From contig NBBA01000003.1 of NCBI GenBank assembly GCA_002794785.1, forward strand, positions 2,170,001 through 2,234,000: DNA of 64,000 nucleotides, given 5' to 3'. Under the pieces are notes generated by a model. It saw only the letters and a list, made by a program, of their open reading frames with translations. It did not search any database and was not told where the DNA came from. Shown in pieces: positions 20,298 through 30,743 of this stretch. Source of the DNA: Coniferiporia sulphurascens (taxonomy: Eukaryota; Basidiomycota; Agaricomycetes; Hymenochaetales; Hymenochaetaceae). Both the position numbers and the translations under genes were made by a program. The stretch's first letter is position 1. Every line of letters begins with the position of its first letter.

Positions 20298-20731
20298 GGA
20301 CGGATCCTCTGGCATTTACAAATGGAAGAGTTTCATTTGCCACTCCTATCACTCTGGTCAGCAAAGACACCCGCAAGGAATTTGTGGGCACCACGAGCTC
20401 CCTGAGCACCCTTCACCATCTCCAGGTTTTCACTGATGGCTCACACATCGGCTCAAAATCTGGTTCAGCTGTCTGTGTCATGAAGGGCCTCACCTGCCTC
20501 AAATCTCGCTGGCTGGCCTCCCCTACCTGTGTGACAGCAATGGACGCAGAAATTTTCTCCCTTACCTCTGCTCCAAGCTGGGCCATGCACCACCTCCAGG
20601 AGCACTTGCCTGTCGCATCCGACATCTTCTTTTTGTTGGATTCACTGATGGCACTCCACCTGATCCACACATGGGCACCAGTTCCAGGTGCACATCTCCT
20701 TCACCAATGGAAGGCAGGGGTCCAGACTCTA
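20298..20731 (+). pseudogene. LINE copy K, RNase H fragment (second piece)
   Basis: Resumes K after L2: ATTTACAAATGGAAGAG, then HHLQVFTDGSHIGSKSGSAVC, AEIFSLTSAPSW, LLDSLMALHLI and HQWKAGVQTL. The third RNase H motif reads LLDS instead of LSDS. The frame is open up to the solo LTR at 20732 and continues behind it at 20989. The mirror copy is at 30310-30743. Confidence 0.82.
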
Positions 20732-20988
20732 TCTTAAAATCTATGCACTTGGTGGTAGATAATGAGGTGCAGTGGTAAAGTAGAGGCGAAGGCGAGTTAT
20801 CAGCGTAAACCGATGTATTTCATGGTAGAGACCAGCTCTCCTTATATACATCTACCGTGAGCTACATATACTATAACTATCATAGCTCCTATTCATATGG
20901 CATCATCATTGCATTGTCGTTCACTTAGTAAGGTGGTTGTTCATATGACCATGTTTATATTTAGTATGTTCGTTATATTTATTTAATA
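20732..20988 (-). mobile_element. Solo LTR of the copia family
   Basis: 257 bp, reverse orientation, from TCTTAAAATCTATGC to TTATTTAATA. It is clearly related to the copia LTRs at 5453 and 10638 but diverged, with small indels. It has a 5-bp target duplication, CTCTA, at 20727-20731 and 20989-20993. No internal element is present, so it is the product of LTR-LTR recombination. Its mirror copy is at 30053-30309. Confidence 0.92.
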
Positions 20989-21281
20989 CTCTATTGGACT
21001 CATACCCGAATCTCTCTGTTCATTTTGTCTGGTGCCCGGGTCACTCTGACATCCCTGGGAATGAATGGGCAGACCACAAGGCGAAGTTCGCGACAAACCT
21101 ACCCCCATCTCCACTTGCACCCTCCACCTCTGCACTGAAAGAGGCCGCAGTTGCCACTCTAATGGAGTGCTGGTCCCTCTCACTTGCCTGCCCACTCACC
21201 TCAATGGCCAATAAATACTTAGCTGTCAATGGGGTCCCCTCCTGCCACCCCCAAAAGCTACTCATGCAATCGGTGGACCAC
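20989..21281 (+). pseudogene. LINE copy K, end of RNase H domain (third piece)
   Basis: Continues the RNase H frame: YPNLSVHFVWCPGHSDIPGNEWADHKAKF, here including the PGHS and EWAD active-site region, then NKYLAVNGVPSCHP and MQSVDH. It stops at the 5' end of H at 21282. Joined across the LTR, the frame is uninterrupted. No K sequence is recognised on the other side of H. Confidence 0.8.
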
Positions 21282-23249
21282 CATCCTTCTTGACCAGTAA
21301 CCACCATCATCTCACTAGTGTGGGCAGCTAAAACTCCCCCATGTCAGATTATTGTGGTGCCCTTCGTTGCACAAGACCTACTGTCCCCTCGTCCTCATTG
21401 GCTAGCCTAGCCACTGCAAGGGCCGCCAAAATGGCCGCCAACCTGGCTGCCGAAGCCCTCGTTGCCGCTCAATGCGAAACGACCCCCATACCCTACACCC
21501 AACCCACCACCCCTGCCCCAGAATCGTCCCCAGACGCCCCCCGCCTCGCCCCATCCCCCGCCCTAGGCATCTCAAACGCGGCTTTCACCAGCATGTTTGA
21601 GCAGTTCAGCAGCTGCCCCCCATCCGCCGCCTCCAATGTCACTGAACCCCATGAGTACAACAAAGGAAACAAAGAGGATTACACCCCCAACCAGGACCCC
21701 CCTTACCGGACACCCTCACCTGCCATGTCACAAAAGCGGGACACAACAGCCCTGTTGCCCCACACCCCCTGCCCCCACCCAAGCATGGCTCACAGCCCAC
21801 TGGACGGTTTTCTGGACGCCATCACTGATCTGCGCTCCGGCTACTTTGAAGCTGTGGCCAACACCACCCCCAGCGAAAGCCACAAACAAGCGGCAGCGCA
21901 ACTTCTTGGGCAGACAGCATATGTTGTGCTCAAGACACTCGACGCCCTCCACAGGGCCAGGAAGGATGACCTCCACCCGACAAGGGCGATGTTCGATGTG
22001 ATCGTCGCCTACCAGCACACAGGGGAGGGGGGTTTCGACCTCCCATACCCCTTCCAGCCAGCTCGCCCCCAGGAACGGCCCCAGGTCACCACCAGGACCC
22101 CTGCCACCAACCCCATGACCCCGGAGATGAAGGCGCTGACTGATGCAGTCAAACGCCTGACTACTGACGTGGCTTCTATTTCTCGTCAGATGTCCTCCCT
22201 CAGCTCTAGGCCCGCCCCCCATCAACAGCAACAGCAACAGCAACAGCCCACCCCTCAGGCAACAATACCAAGCACCCCCACCTCCTATGCCCAGGTAGCG
22301 GCAGCAGCAGCCCCTCCAACATCCACCAACCCCACCCCAGCAGCACCCGCAACTGGGGCAGTCATCAACCTGGTGCCACAAAAGAAGAAGAAGCACATGC
22401 AGAAGGTGCCCCCCCTGCCCACCATGTATGCCAAGGACCCAACACTGGTCCTATCACCGGTCGCCGGCCTTGCAGCACACCTCCAGAAACCTGCCATGGT
22501 CCTCACAAAAATAGCACATGATTTCTTTGCCTCTCTCCCTACTGTGGACCAAGTCACAGTTCTCTCCTCCTCATTCAATGTGAAGGGGAACCTCATGACC
22601 ACGTTTGCACAGCAACCATACTCAGCTAACCCCTCCACAGCCACGATAATTGACCGGCATGCGGAGGCTTATACACACCACATGCGCGACAGGTGCACTA
22701 CCAAGGGAGCCGAGGCCCCCAAGGTATTCAAACTGACCCCCTCCCACATTCAGCCTAGGTCCTCCTTGTGGATTTTGATGGTACCCTGCAAGGACTACCA
22801 CTTCGGCCAGAACGAGCACACCATCTCCAAGGCCGTCCTCCTGGCCAAAGTCACCAACAACCTGTCACTTCGGCTCCTGGACTTCGTAGTCACCCCCCAC
22901 TTTGCCGCAACCCCTGAACACCTGCCCTCCCTGAGCAAGTGCCCAGTGGCTTTCTCCTTCGTCAACCCCAACAGGTCCATCCAAGAGTGCCTCCTTAAGC
23001 GCCCTCGGGTTTGGCTCTTTGGCTCCTCCCTACACCTCTCCACACCACCCGTACACCCCAGCCTCACCCAATGTGAGTGCTGCCAAGGCCTCGGACATGG
23101 AATGAAGGGGTGCCATGCCCAAGCCTGCTGCGTGGACTGCGGGGGTAATCACCTTACCCACAACCACTGCAAGAACTGTGCCCACTGTGCCACCGACGCC
23201 ACGGCCGAAGCCGACCCATGCCCCCACCCTCACCACTGCACCAACTGCA
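21282..23249 (+). mobile_element. A LINE H, piece 1 of 4: 5' end and ORF1
   Basis: The 5' end is CATCCTTCTTGACCAGTAACC at 21282 and the leader runs to ATG 21341. The piece ends at CTGCACCAACTGCA (23236-23249), which recurs at 33946-33959. H then continues GAGGCGACCACC in the same ORF1 frame. The whole H totals about 6.4 kb over pieces 21282-23249, 33946-35748, 42185-43169 and 52616-54293. There is no target duplication at its own ends: the 5' flank is K and the 3' flank is B2. Confidence 0.9.
21341..23249 (+). CDS. H ORF1, gag-like protein, open up to the L3 insertion
   Basis: About 636 codons without a stop, starting MSDYCGALRC. Order: Ala/Pro-rich N-terminus, a helical segment (NTTPSESHKQAAAQLLGQTA), SISRQMSS, a Gln run (CAA/CAG repeat near 22230), SYAQVAAAAAPPT, KKKKHMQKVPPLP, YAKDPTLVL, SSFNVKGNLMTTFAQQP and then the knuckles CECCQGLGHGMKGC, CCVDCGGNHLTHNHC and CPHPHHCTNC. 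The reading frame resumes at 33960 (RGDHPTTLLSCPKKKRYRQIL) and ends MEES at the TGA 34067-34069. This is the best preserved ORF1 in the window. A mirror copy is at 29700-27792. Confidence 0.88.
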
Positions 23250-23566
23250 CATCCTTCTTGACCAGTAACCACCACCATTGACTAGTGCAGGCAGCTAAAA
23301 CTCCCCCATGTTGAACCCAGGCAATTACAGGAATACTCTCCATTGGACAACCTGAACCAACCCCCCACCTGCCCCACTGGCCAATGCTGACCCCGACAGG
23401 GTCGCCAGGATGGCCACTAACTGGGCCTCCATGGGCGCCGCCGCAGCTGCGAGGCACGGTACCCCTGCCCCCACCACCCCCCAACAGGCACCCCTGTCCG
23501 AATTTCTGCCACTGACATCCTCCCCAGACGTCCTGGCACCATCCCTGGCCATCAGTGACTCACAAC
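23250..23566 (+). pseudogene. L3 5' end and start of ORF1
   Basis: Leader, then ATG about 23310 (MLNPGNYRNTLHW) with an early stop, then ARMATNWASMGAAAAARHG and SLAISDSQ. It breaks at GACTCACAAC (23557-23566). The ORF1 sequence that should follow (LISAYDFTTQVRTES) is found on the minus strand starting at 25943. This shows that the segment between has been inverted. Confidence 0.85.
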
Positions 23567-23882
23567 TTTTTTATTTTTATTTTTATTTTTACTATTATTC
23601 CTGCAGTATTACATAATTACAAGCTGCCCCCCTGAAGGGGGGGCCCTAACTACATAACAACAGAGGCGCCCGTCATCGCACAACACACAAAACTGGGCGG
23701 GGGCCCTGCTCCCCAAGGGGGGCCAGAGTGGGAAGGGCCCCTATTAGTACAATGAAAGAAAGAGGGGGGAATACGTGTCACTACAGCCAGGCCAAACGGA
23801 CGACATCAGGCAAAAGGGGGTAGCTTAGAAATGGAAAGGGGGGGCAAGAGCGCCAGCCGGGACATACGTGGGGGAGTCCGAA
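23567..23882 (-). other. LINE-type 3' UTR and tail, inner end of palindrome 1 left arm
   Basis: Minus-strand A-type 3' UTR (hairpin II, TACTGCAGGAATAATAGT) with a tail of AAAAAT units. It is the exact mirror of the NA1 3' UTR at 27159-27474. It ends at GTCCGAA, where the left sequence continues as the L3 C-terminal region and the right sequence as the NA body. Confidence 0.85.
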
Positions 23883-25943
23883 AGACATTCACAGAGCAGA
23901 GGAAAAGGGAGGAAGCGCACCTGAAAGCTCCAAGAGAGCCAGGTCCGGGTCCTGGGTACAGGTTCCAAGCATATGACTCATGTATTCCCTGAGGAGGTCC
24001 AAGTCCATATCTTCGTTGGTCAGGTGCCCCTCTAGCTCCATCGTGGCAAAAGCCAGACGGATGGAGGCGGAGGTGTGGTCAGAAAAGCGGTTAAGGTGCC
24101 CTGTCAGCTTAAGCCAGCGGCACAGAACCTGTAGGCGGTTTTCATTGGCCCATTTGGCATGGTGGGTTGGGAGTGGGTCTCGGGGGGGCCAGACCCTATG
24201 GATCCAGGGACGGAAAGTGCAACATCCACCCATTATGTGGGCGGTCGACTGGGCTGGCCAGGGGGGGTGGTTGTGCCATCGGCAGTGCGAGATCAGGCCG
24301 TGCCTGTGTCGGTAGGCTGAGTCAAAGCTCAGCCAGTAACCCCCATAGGGACTGGCATGGCATAGAACCTGGGCGACTGCAGAGAGCTCCCGGTGAGGGT
24401 GGTCCACTGACTGCATCATGAGTTTTCAGGGATGGCGAGAGGGGACACCGTTGACAGCTAGATATTTATTGGCTGACGAGGCGAGGGGACGGGCGAGAGA
24501 AAGGGTCCATCGCTCCATGAGGGTTTTGACAGCAACCTCTTTCAGTGCAGAGGTGGAGGGTGCGAGGGGAGACAGGGGGAGATTCGTTGTGAACTTCACC
24601 TTGTGGTCTGCCCATTCATTCCCTGGGATGTCCGAGTGACCTGGGCACCAGACAAAATGAACGGAAAGATCCGGGTAAGAGTCCAAGAGGGTCTGGACTG
24701 CTGCCTTCCATTGGTGAAGGAGACGCATGCCTGGGACCGGTGCCCATGTTCGGATCAGGTGGAGTGCCATCAGCGAATCTGACAAAAAGAAGATGTCAGA
24801 TGCGACAGGCAGACGCTCCTGGAGGTGGTGTGCGGCCCAGCTAGGCACAGAGGTGAGAGAGAAGATTTCTGCATCCGTAGCTGTGGCACAGATGGGGGAG
24901 GCAAGCCGGTGAGACTTGAGGCGGGTAAGGCCTTCCATGGTGCAGACCACTGAACCGGATTTTGAGCCGATGCAGGAGCCATCGGTGAAGACCTGGAGAT
25001 GGGGGAGGGTGCTCAGGGAGCACGCTGCACCCACAAATTCTTTGCAGGTGTCCTCGCTGACCGGAGTGATAGGAGTGGCAAATGAGACTCGACCATTCAT
25101 AAATGCCAGAGGATCCGTCCACGGGGGATGAGTGTATGGGGGCCACTGGAGCTGGGTTGTTGGTTGTTGGGGGGGCTGCAGCTGTGGCTACTTGCACATA
25201 GGAGGTGGGGCGGTCTGGGTGGCGGCCTGTGGGGCGGGTTGCTGTTGTTGTTGTTGTTGTTGTTGTTGCTGTTGTTGATGGGGGGCGGGCCTAGAGCTGA
25301 TGGAAGCCATCTGATGTGAAATAGAAGCTACGTCAGTTGTCAGGCACTTGACTGCATCTGTCAGCGCCTTCATTTCTGGGGTTACGGGGGTGGTGCTAGG
25401 GGTCCCGGTGGTGACCGGGGCCCTTTGGGGGGGGGTGAGCTGGGGTGAAGGGTTCTGGGAGGGCGATTACCGCCCCCTCCCTTGTGAAGTTGTAGGCCAT
25501 CACCGCATTGCGGTAGATGATGTTCTGTGGGTATGTCCTGTCTTGCTCAATGTTGGCCAGCATTCGTTGGATGTTCCATAGGAGGTCTCCCACAAACTGC
25601 ATGGCCTTGATGTCAATCGTCTCAGTGGTGGTGTCCCTGGTTTGCTGGTCGAAGTTGTCCAGGGCACAGGTGAGGGAGTACATGATCCCTGCAGTGTGCT
25701 GTTCATGTTGTTGGGCGGGGGGTCCTCTCAGGGTGAGCATAGCAGCCAAGGAGTGTTTCCGCTCGAGGCTTGCGCCTCCCACCTGTTGCGGGGGGGTATG
25801 GGGGTCAACCGCCATTGCTGGGGCTGTCTCACCGGTTTCGATGGAGCCATGGATCGACCCTACCGAGGCGGCTGGGGAGCCGACTCGGGATGCTGCCCTG
25901 GATTCCGTGCGCACTTGGGTGGTGAAGTCGTAGGCCGAGATCA
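23883..25943 (-). pseudogene. L3 body: internally deleted ORF1 fused to ORF2 RNase H
   Basis: On the minus strand from 25943: ORF1 (LISAYDFTTQVRTESRAAS, FVGDLLWNIQRML, YNFTREGAV, SISHQMAS, a Gln run at 25238-25280, YVQVATAA) to PAPVAP near 25137. It then passes directly into RNase H (SPVDG, FTDGSCIGSKSGS, AEIFSLT, LSDSLMALHLI, PGHSDIPGNEWAD) and the C-terminus (HGLISHCRWHNHPPW ... PPFSSAL) ending at 23889. About 3.4 kb including all of EN and RT are missing. A stop at 24420 corresponds to an arginine codon elsewhere. Deletion by template jump during reverse transcription is a likely cause. Confidence 0.85.
25238..25280. repeat. Trinucleotide (CAA/CAG, minus strand) poly-Gln tract
   Basis: A run of GTTGTT/GCT units on the plus strand encodes about 13 Gln on the minus strand in ORF1 of L3. 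A shorter equivalent tract is in H ORF1 (22225-22250) and its mirror (28793-28818). Length differs between copies, as expected for a microsatellite. Confidence 0.8.
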
Positions 25944-25953
25944 GTTGTGAGTC

Positions 25954-27474
25954 GCCATCCTTCTTGTCCTCTTACCACCACCATCTCTGGTTTTCACTGG
26001 GGGTCATCTGGGGGTTCATTGCAGCAACCCATGCTCTGGTCTGGTATTCTACTGGGTCAACATGAGAGAAGGCTACCAACTGCACACCTTTTATAAAGGA
26101 GTGCTGCTTGCTGGTCACTGAGGTGCTGTAGCGGCGTTGTCTGATGGCGCGAAAGGGGCTCACACCCACCAGGGGGCATGCAACCCATCGATAACGTTGC
26201 ATTGGGGGGGGGGATGGCTCGGTGAGTACAAGATCCTCTCTCACGTCTGCTGTGCTCTCTCGGGGCATGGTGCTTGGCTGGTCCGCCTCCCGGTGGCGCA
26301 AGGGGCACATGCCTGCCAGTCGGGGGGGGACACGACATTAATGTCCCCACACCTGTGCAGGGGGGGTAACCCTCTGCCCATCAGCGGTCGGCTTCGGTCG
26401 GGAGACCTCGGGTTTGGGGAAACTCGGATCTAACCTTCAGGTTGTGCCTTTGGGCATGGGGCCACATTGTCCTTGGCATGACAAATCATAAAAACGGCCG
26501 CCCCAAATCCTGAAAGGGTCTCTGATGACAGCACTAGTTGCTATAAGGGGATAGGGGCTTCTTAACACATGGGCTTGAAGGGCAAAAACCAACCGACTCG
26601 AAAGAGACAGGTCACCATGGGCCCCTGGGGTAGATGATTCACTCTCACTCAGTGGGTGGTTAGTCAAGCAGACTCCCTGGCAGCCTCGAAAGAGATAGGC
26701 CGGGGTCCAAGCCTCTGGCAACACGGTAACTCCGGTATGCTGCGGATCCAGAAGTGGGGCCTAGGCCCTGAGTATTCACCAGGGCAACTCGGTCTCTGAA
26801 GCACATGCCGGGGAACAGGAAACTCTGGGGGTGGGTGTGGAACCCTGCCCCCACTATGGAGCGGGCTGTAGCGGTGGGGGGTAGTTCCCTCTACTGGCTC
26901 CAGAGCACTAAATCTGCTGTGGGTTCGCATAGGAGTAAGTCCTACTGCGGGCTTGAGTTGATTCCCAACAGCTAGCCACACTCCATACACACTCACAGGG
27001 ATGCCGCCGGCACTCCCTTTGCATTGAGGAGGACAGCGTATCATGCCGTTTAAAAACTCCCGCCCTCTGACATATGGGGTGGGTACCCTTTTAAGGGGGC
27101 GATGTTATGAGGAAGGTGTAGGCAAATGTGGGCCCCGCAAGGGCGCCCTTAATGTTGGTTCGGACTCCCCCACGTATGTCCCGGCTGGCGCTCTTGCCCC
27201 CCCTTTCCATTTCTAAGCTACCCCCTTTTGCCTGATGTCGTCCGTTTGGCCTGGCTGTAGTGACACGTATTCCCCCCTCTTTCTTTCATTGTACTAATAG
27301 GGGCCCTTCCCACTCTGGCCCCCCTTGGGGAGCAGGGCCCCCGCCCAGTTTTGTGTGTTGTGCGATGACGGGCGCCTCTGTTGTTATGTAGTTAGGGCCC
27401 CCCCTTCAGGGGGGCAGCTTGTAATTATGTAATACTGCAGGAATAATAGTAAAAATAAAAATAAAAATAAAAAA
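25954..27474 (+). mobile_element. Chimeric non-autonomous retroposon NA, copy 1
   Basis: A 1.52 kb element flanked by GTTGTGAGTC at 25944-25953 and 27475-27484. Its first 30 nt (CATCCTTCTTGTCCTCTTAC, then CACCACCATC) match the A LINE 5' end at about 26 of 30 positions. From about 27159 to the tail it is an A LINE 3' UTR with hairpins. The roughly 1.17 kb between is unlike any LINE part here and has no convincing ORF. A second copy (60043-61909) has the same layout, different tail repeats and its own duplication, so the unit has moved at least twice. It is presumably mobilised by A LINE proteins. Confidence 0.85.
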
Positions 27475-27791
27475 GTTGTGAGTCACTGATGGCCAGGGAT
27501 GGTGCCAGGACGTCTGGGGAGGATGTCAGTGGCAGAAATTCGGACAGGGGTGCCTGTTGGGGGGTGGTGGGGGCAGGGGTACCGTGCCTCGCAGCTGCGG
27601 CGGCGCCCATGGAGGCCCAGTTAGTGGCCATCCTGGCGACCCTGTCGGGGTCAGCATTGGCCAGTGGGGCAGGTGGGGGGTTGGTTCAGGTTGTCCAATG
27701 GAGAGTATTCCTGTAATTGCCTGGGTTCAACATGGGGGAGTTTTAGCTGCCTGCACTAGTCAATGGTGGTGGTTACTGGTCAAGAAGGATG
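27475..27791 (-). pseudogene. Mirror copy of L3 5' end and ORF1 start
   Basis: Reverse complement of 23250-23566 with identical translation in the corresponding frames. It starts with the right duplication of NA1 (GTTGTGAGTC) and ends at the L3 5' end CATCCTTCTTG (minus strand, 27791). Confidence 0.88.
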
Positions 27792-29759
27792 TGCAGTTGG
27801 TGCAGTGGTGAGGGTGGGGGCATGGGTCGGCTTCGGCCGTGGCGTCGGTGGCACAGTGGGCACAGTTCTTGCAGTGGTTGTGGGTAAGGTGATTACCCCC
27901 GCAGTCCACGCAGCAGGCTTGGGCATGGCACCCCTTCATTCCATGTCCGAGGCCTTGGCAGCACTCACATTGGGTGAGGCTGGGGTGTACGGGTGGTGTG
28001 GAGAGGTGTAGGGAGGAGCCAAAGAGCCAAACCCGAGGGCGCTTAAGGAGGCACTCTTGGATGGACCTGTTGGGGTTGACGAAGGAGAAAGCCACTGGGC
28101 ACTTGCTCAGGGAGGGCAGGTGTTCAGGGGTTGCGGCAAAGTGGGGGGTGACTACGAAGTCCAGGAGCCGAAGTGACAGGTTGTTGGTGACTTTGGCCAG
28201 GAGGACGGCCTTGGAGATGGTGTGCTCGTTCTGGCCGAAGTGGTAGTCCTTGCAGGGTACCATCAAAATCCACAAGGAGGACCTAGGCTGAATGTGGGAG
28301 GGGGTCAGTTTGAATACCTTGGGGGCCTCGGCTCCCTTGGTAGTGCACCTGTCGCGCATGTGGTGTGTATAAGCCTCCGCATGCCGGTCAATTATCGTGG
28401 CTGTGGAGGGGTTAGCTGAGTATGGTTGCTGTGCAAACGTGGTCATGAGGTTCCCCTTCACATTGAATGAGGAGGAGAGAACTGTGACTTGGTCCACAGT
28501 AGGGAGAGAGGCAAAGAAATCATGTGCTATTTTTGTGAGGACCATGGCAGGTTTCTGGAGGTGTGCTGCAAGGCCGGCGACCGGTGATAGGACCAGTGTT
28601 GGGTCCTTGGCATACATGGTGGGCAGGGGGGGCACCTTCTGCATGTGCTTCTTCTTCTTTTGTGGCACCAGGTTGATGACTGCCCCAGTTGCGGGTGCTG
28701 CTGGGGTGGGGTTGGTGGATGTTGGAGGGGCTGCTGCTGCCGCTACCTGGGCATAGGAGGTGGGGGTGCTTGGTATTGTTGCCTGAGGGGTGGGCTGTTG
28801 CTGTTGCTGTTGCTGTTGATGGGGGGCGGGCCTAGAGCTGAGGGAGGACATCTGACGAGAAATAGAAGCCACGTCAGTAGTCAGGCGTTTGACTGCATCA
28901 GTCAGCGCCTTCATCTCCGGGGTCATGGGGTTGGTGGCAGGGGTCCTGGTGGTGACCTGGGGCCGTTCCTGGGGGCGAGCTGGCTGGAAGGGGTATGGGA
29001 GGTCGAAACCCCCCTCCCCTGTGTGCTGGTAGGCGACGATCACATCGAACATCGCCCTTGTCGGGTGGAGGTCATCCTTCCTGGCCCTGTGGAGGGCGTC
29101 GAGTGTCTTGAGCACAACATATGCTGTCTGCCCAAGAAGTTGCGCTGCCGCTTGTTTGTGGCTTTCGCTGGGGGTGGTGTTGGCCACAGCTTCAAAGTAG
29201 CCGGAGCGCAGATCAGTGATGGCGTCCAGAAAACCGTCCAGTGGGCTGTGAGCCATGCTTGGGTGGGGGCAGGGGGTGTGGGGCAACAGGGCTGTTGTGT
29301 CCCGCTTTTGTGACATGGCAGGTGAGGGTGTCCGGTAAGGGGGGTCCTGGTTGGGGGTGTAATCCTCTTTGTTTCCTTTGTTGTACTCATGGGGTTCAGT
29401 GACATTGGAGGCGGCGGATGGGGGGCAGCTGCTGAACTGCTCAAACATGCTGGTGAAAGCCGCGTTTGAGATGCCTAGGGCGGGGGATGGGGCGAGGCGG
29501 GGGGCGTCTGGGGACGATTCTGGGGCAGGGGTGGTGGGTTGGGTGTAGGGTATGGGGGTCGTTTCGCATTGAGCGGCAACGAGGGCTTCGGCAGCCAGGT
29601 TGGCGGCCATTTTGGCGGCCCTTGCAGTGGCTAGGCTAGCCAATGAGGACGAGGGGACAGTAGGTCTTGTGCAACGAAGGGCACCACAATAATCTGACAT
29701 GGGGGAGTTTTAGCTGCCCACACTAGTGAGATGATGGTGGTTACTGGTCAAGAAGGATG
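27792..29759 (-). pseudogene. Mirror copy of H piece 1 with open ORF1
   Basis: Reverse complement of 21282-23249. The ORF1 frame 29700-27792 is open and identical in translation to 21341-23249. It is followed by unrelated L3 leader instead of the true ORF1 end, so it lacks the last knuckle and cannot lead into an ORF2. It is a duplicate, not an independent insertion, because both its flanks are also mirrored. Confidence 0.88.
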
Positions 29760-30743
29760 GTGGTCCACCGATTGCATGAGTAGCTTTTGGGGGTGGCAGG
29801 AGGGGACCCCATTGACAGCTAAGTATTTATTGGCCATTGAGGTGAGTGGGCAGGCAAGTGAGAGGGACCAGCACTCCATTAGAGTGGCAACTGCGGCCTC
29901 TTTCAGTGCAGAGGTGGAGGGTGCAAGTGGAGATGGGGGTAGGTTTGTCGCGAACTTCGCCTTGTGGTCTGCCCATTCATTCCCAGGGATGTCAGAGTGA
30001 CCCGGGCACCAGACAAAATGAACAGAGAGATTCGGGTATGAGTCCAATAGAGTATTAAATAAATATAACGAACATACTAAATATAAACATGGTCATATGA
30101 ACAACCACCTTACTAAGTGAACGACAATGCAATGATGATGCCATATGAATAGGAGCTATGATAGTTATAGTATATGTAGCTCACGGTAGATGTATATAAG
30201 GAGAGCTGGTCTCTACCATGAAATACATCGGTTTACGCTGATAACTCGCCTTCGCCTCTACTTTACCACTGCACCTCATTATCTACCACCAAGTGCATAG
30301 ATTTTAAGATAGAGTCTGGACCCCTGCCTTCCATTGGTGAAGGAGATGTGCACCTGGAACTGGTGCCCATGTGTGGATCAGGTGGAGTGCCATCAGTGAA
30401 TCCAACAAAAAGAAGATGTCGGATGCGACAGGCAAGTGCTCCTGGAGGTGGTGCATGGCCCAGCTTGGAGCAGAGGTAAGGGAGAAAATTTCTGCGTCCA
30501 TTGCTGTCACACAGGTAGGGGAGGCCAGCCAGCGAGATTTGAGGCAGGTGAGGCCCTTCATGACACAGACAGCTGAACCAGATTTTGAGCCGATGTGTGA
30601 GCCATCAGTGAAAACCTGGAGATGGTGAAGGGTGCTCAGGGAGCTCGTGGTGCCCACAAATTCCTTGCGGGTGTCTTTGCTGACCAGAGTGATAGGAGTG
30701 GCAAATGAAACTCTTCCATTTGTAAATGCCAGAGGATCCGTCC
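29760..30743 (-). pseudogene. Mirror copy of K RNase H with solo LTR inside
   Basis: 29760-30052 and 30310-30743 repeat K on the minus strand (FTDGSHIGSKSGS, LLDSLMALH, PGHSDIPGNEWAD). The copia solo LTR lies between them at 30053-30309. Translations equal those of the left arm. It ends at GGATCCGTCC, where the L2 copy starts. Confidence 0.87.
30053..30309 (+). mobile_element. Mirror copy of the solo copia LTR
   Basis: Starts TATTAAATAAATATAACG at 30053 and ends ATTTTAAGA at 30309, with TAGAG on both sides as the mirrored 5-bp duplication. It contains the TATA-like GTATATAAGG near 30192. It is part of the palindrome 1 duplication rather than a new insertion. Confidence 0.9.

Larger units (their letters stand above)
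17116..23882. repeat. Palindrome 1, left arm (6.77 kb)
   Basis: This is the inverted counterpart of 27159-33924. Pairing sums are 51041 inside about 19820 and 51040 outside it, so the arms differ there by one base: a T7 run near 19820 against A6 in the right arm, which breaks an RT frame on the left only. One amino-acid difference (Lys versus Glu in the C-terminal region near 17912/33128) is visible. Other paired frames translate identically. The outer end lies in the L2 tail and the inner end in a LINE 3' UTR at GTCCGAA. Spacer 23883-27158. Confidence 0.93.

Noticed and set aside
26664..27044. Minus-strand open frame of 126 codons in the NA body, partly conserved in NA2 (60883-61200)
   Set aside because: The NA2 version has a different start and several indels. 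There is no recognisable domain, the frame is antisense to the element, and conservation is expected from overall similarity of the copies.
28645..29313. Long Leu/Gly/Cys-rich open frame opposite H ORF1 (also 22396-21728)
   Set aside because: It is an antisense shadow of the G/C-rich ORF1. It carries no domain, and its composition mirrors the Gln/Pro/Ala codons of the real frame.
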